A stretch of DNA of 7,408 nucleotides. It comes from Candidatus Tharpella sp. Lineage in GTDB: Bacteria > Desulfobacterota > Anaeroferrophillalia > Anaeroferrophillales > Tharpellaceae. The position numbers were made by a program, and so were the translations under genes. Where the stretch lies: NCBI GenBank assembly GCA_021163565.1, contig JAGGTT010000107.1, positions 1 to 7,408 on the forward strand, given 5' to 3'. This document shows, piece by piece, positions 6,347 through 7,408 of the stretch (positions are counted from its first letter, which is position 1; every line of letters begins with the position of its first letter). Under the pieces are notes generated by a model. That model saw only the letters and a program-made list of their open reading frames with translations. It searched no databases and was not told the DNA's origin.

Positions 6347-7408
6347 TCAGAATGCGACCGGAACCGGAGAAAGCGGCAAAAAATTTAATTCAACCAGGTT
6401 GCAACTCTCCCGGGTAACCCGGAAACGATGGTCAAGCCGCTCTCCGACAACCCAGATAATCTCACCACCGGCATTATAGAGCAGCGGTTTAGAGGAACGC
6501 TCATAAGGTGAAAAAGAGCGAGCATTAAAGAACTTTTTCAGTTTACAACTTTTACCATTAAGACCTAAAGGCTGAAAGCGATCTCCAGAACGATAATTCC
6601 GCAGAACCAGTGGAAATTCAAGTTTATCGGCATCAACTATTTCTGTAGAGCTCACCTCTGCCTGATTGCCGCCGATCCCGGCCTTAAAGAAATCTGCCAC
6701 CTCGCATACATCCATCTGCCGCAACTCCAAATCACCTAAAGCATAAGGCAGATGACAAAAACCGTAATCCGGCAGCACAATTTGGTATTCCGGCAAAAGA
6801 GCCGTCAGCTTACTTACCGAATTTTCCTGACCGATCACTACCAGATCAGAGAGAGTTTTAAAAACCAGACCCGAACCTAAATCATAATGGCTTAATTGAT
6901 GTTTACCGGAGTCGCCAATCAGCTCTGAAAGATCACATAAAACTCTGGCTGAGACCTGTTTCACCGCCCCCACCCGACGAATCATACGACCAAGAAAATG
7001 AGGCCGTAAGTCAGCTTCAATCTCCTGCAACAATCTTCTTGAGACCATGATCCGGCCATTTATATATTCAACTTCATACCAGAGATCATCAATCCGGCGA
7101 TCGATAATTCTCAAGTCGGCAGCCAACCTAAACCCGGCTCCGGCAATACGCTCTTCGACTCCGGAACCACCGAGTCTGCGGATAACCGGCATAAGTTCAT
7201 GGCGGATCCGGTTGCGCTTAAATTCCAGAGAAATATTGCTGGGATCTTCACGAAAATGGATCCGGTTTTCGTGAACATATTCCGTCAGACGGGTCCGAGT
7301 CACCTCCAGCAGAGGCCGGCCGATACGGCCGCGCCTCCTTGGAATACCCTTGATCCCGCGCAAACCGGAGCCTCGCATCAGGTTCATCATAATCGTCTCC
7401 ACCTGATC
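6347..7408 (-). CDS. tilS: tRNA(Ile)-lysidine synthase, C-terminal part (cut by window edge)
   Basis: TilS attaches lysine to C34 of tRNA-Ile(CAU) using ATP, changing its decoding from AUG to AUA; the gene is essential in most bacteria. The last 353 residues are in the window. The frame is open through the right edge, where it reads DQVET, the usual start of the DQ.ET...RG.G..G..GI motif. The PP-loop with SGGxDS and the true start therefore lie beyond 7408; the GTG at 7402 encodes the Val of DQVET and is not the start. RPLLEVTR, REDPSNIS and FKRNRIRHELMPVIRRLG follow, as in TilS. The C-terminal domain appears as VLRNYRSGDRFQPLG, KLKKFFNARSFSPYER, KPLLYNAGGEIIWVVGERLD and HRFRVT. It is the first visible gene of a minus-strand operon with the sirtuin and larC. 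Confidence 0.93.
   Translation of the reverse strand, partial: DQVETIMMNLMRGSGLRGIKGIPRRRGRIGRPLLEVTRTRLTEYVHENRIHFREDPSNISLEFKRNRIRHELMPVIRRLGGSGVEERIAGAGFRLAADLRIIDRRIDDLWYEVEYINGRIMVSRRLLQEIEADLRPHFLGRMIRRVGAVKQVSARVLCDLSELIGDSGKHQLSHYDLGSGLVFKTLSDLVVIGQENSVSKLTALLPEYQIVLPDYGFCHLPYALGDLELRQMDVCEVADFFKAGIGGNQAEVSSTEIVDADKLEFPLVLRNYRSGDRFQPLGLNGKSCKLKKFFNARSFSPYERSSKPLLYNAGGEIIWVVGERLDHRFRVTRESCNLVELNFLPLSPVPVAF

Noticed and set aside
7400..7402. GTG at 7402 as a start codon for tilS
   Set aside because: The frame remains open upstream to the window edge and reads DQ before this Val, the conserved DQ.ET motif of TilS, so the codon is internal.

Overview
The window looks like a housekeeping stretch of a mid-GC bacterial chromosome. 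It is densely coded, with short gaps and no phage, insertion-sequence or CRISPR signature. The tail of a glycyl-tRNA synthetase beta subunit followed by pyruvate phosphate dikinase is an arrangement I associate with Deltaproteobacteria/Desulfobacterota such as Geobacter relatives. A DUF484 protein and a LarC homologue fit an anaerobic proteobacterial-type genome. This assignment is an inference from gene content and order, not from any search.

Plus strand, positions 1-4307. The last codons of glyS (1-59) are followed by a short gap with a possible promoter and then ppdK (about 113-2770), which has all expected catalytic residues. Next is a 144-bp gap holding a long imperfect hairpin with an orphan Shine-Dalgarno-like sequence inside its stem. 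It leads into a probable two-gene unit: a HhH-GPD DNA glycosylase of the endonuclease III/MagIII group (2915-3562) and, 17 nt later, a coiled-coil plus GAF-like DUF484 protein (3580-4257). A hairpin with a seven-T tract (4270-4308) closes this strand.

Minus strand, 7408 down to 4308. A compact operon runs towards the plus-strand genes: tilS (cut by the window edge), a SIR2-family NAD-dependent deacylase 15 nt later, then larC, whose TTG start overlaps the sirtuin stop by 4 nt and has a strong ribosome binding site inside the sirtuin gene. The two gene sets converge at the terminator near 4300.

Functional themes are translation (glyS, tilS), PEP/pyruvate interconversion (ppdK), base-excision repair (glycosylase), NAD-dependent deacylation (sirtuin) and nickel-pincer cofactor assembly (larC). 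No clear multi-gene undescribed system is visible. The points most worth a second look are the sirtuin-larC coupling, the incomplete iron-sulfur motif and missing catalytic lysine in the glycosylase, and the hairpin downstream of ppdK.
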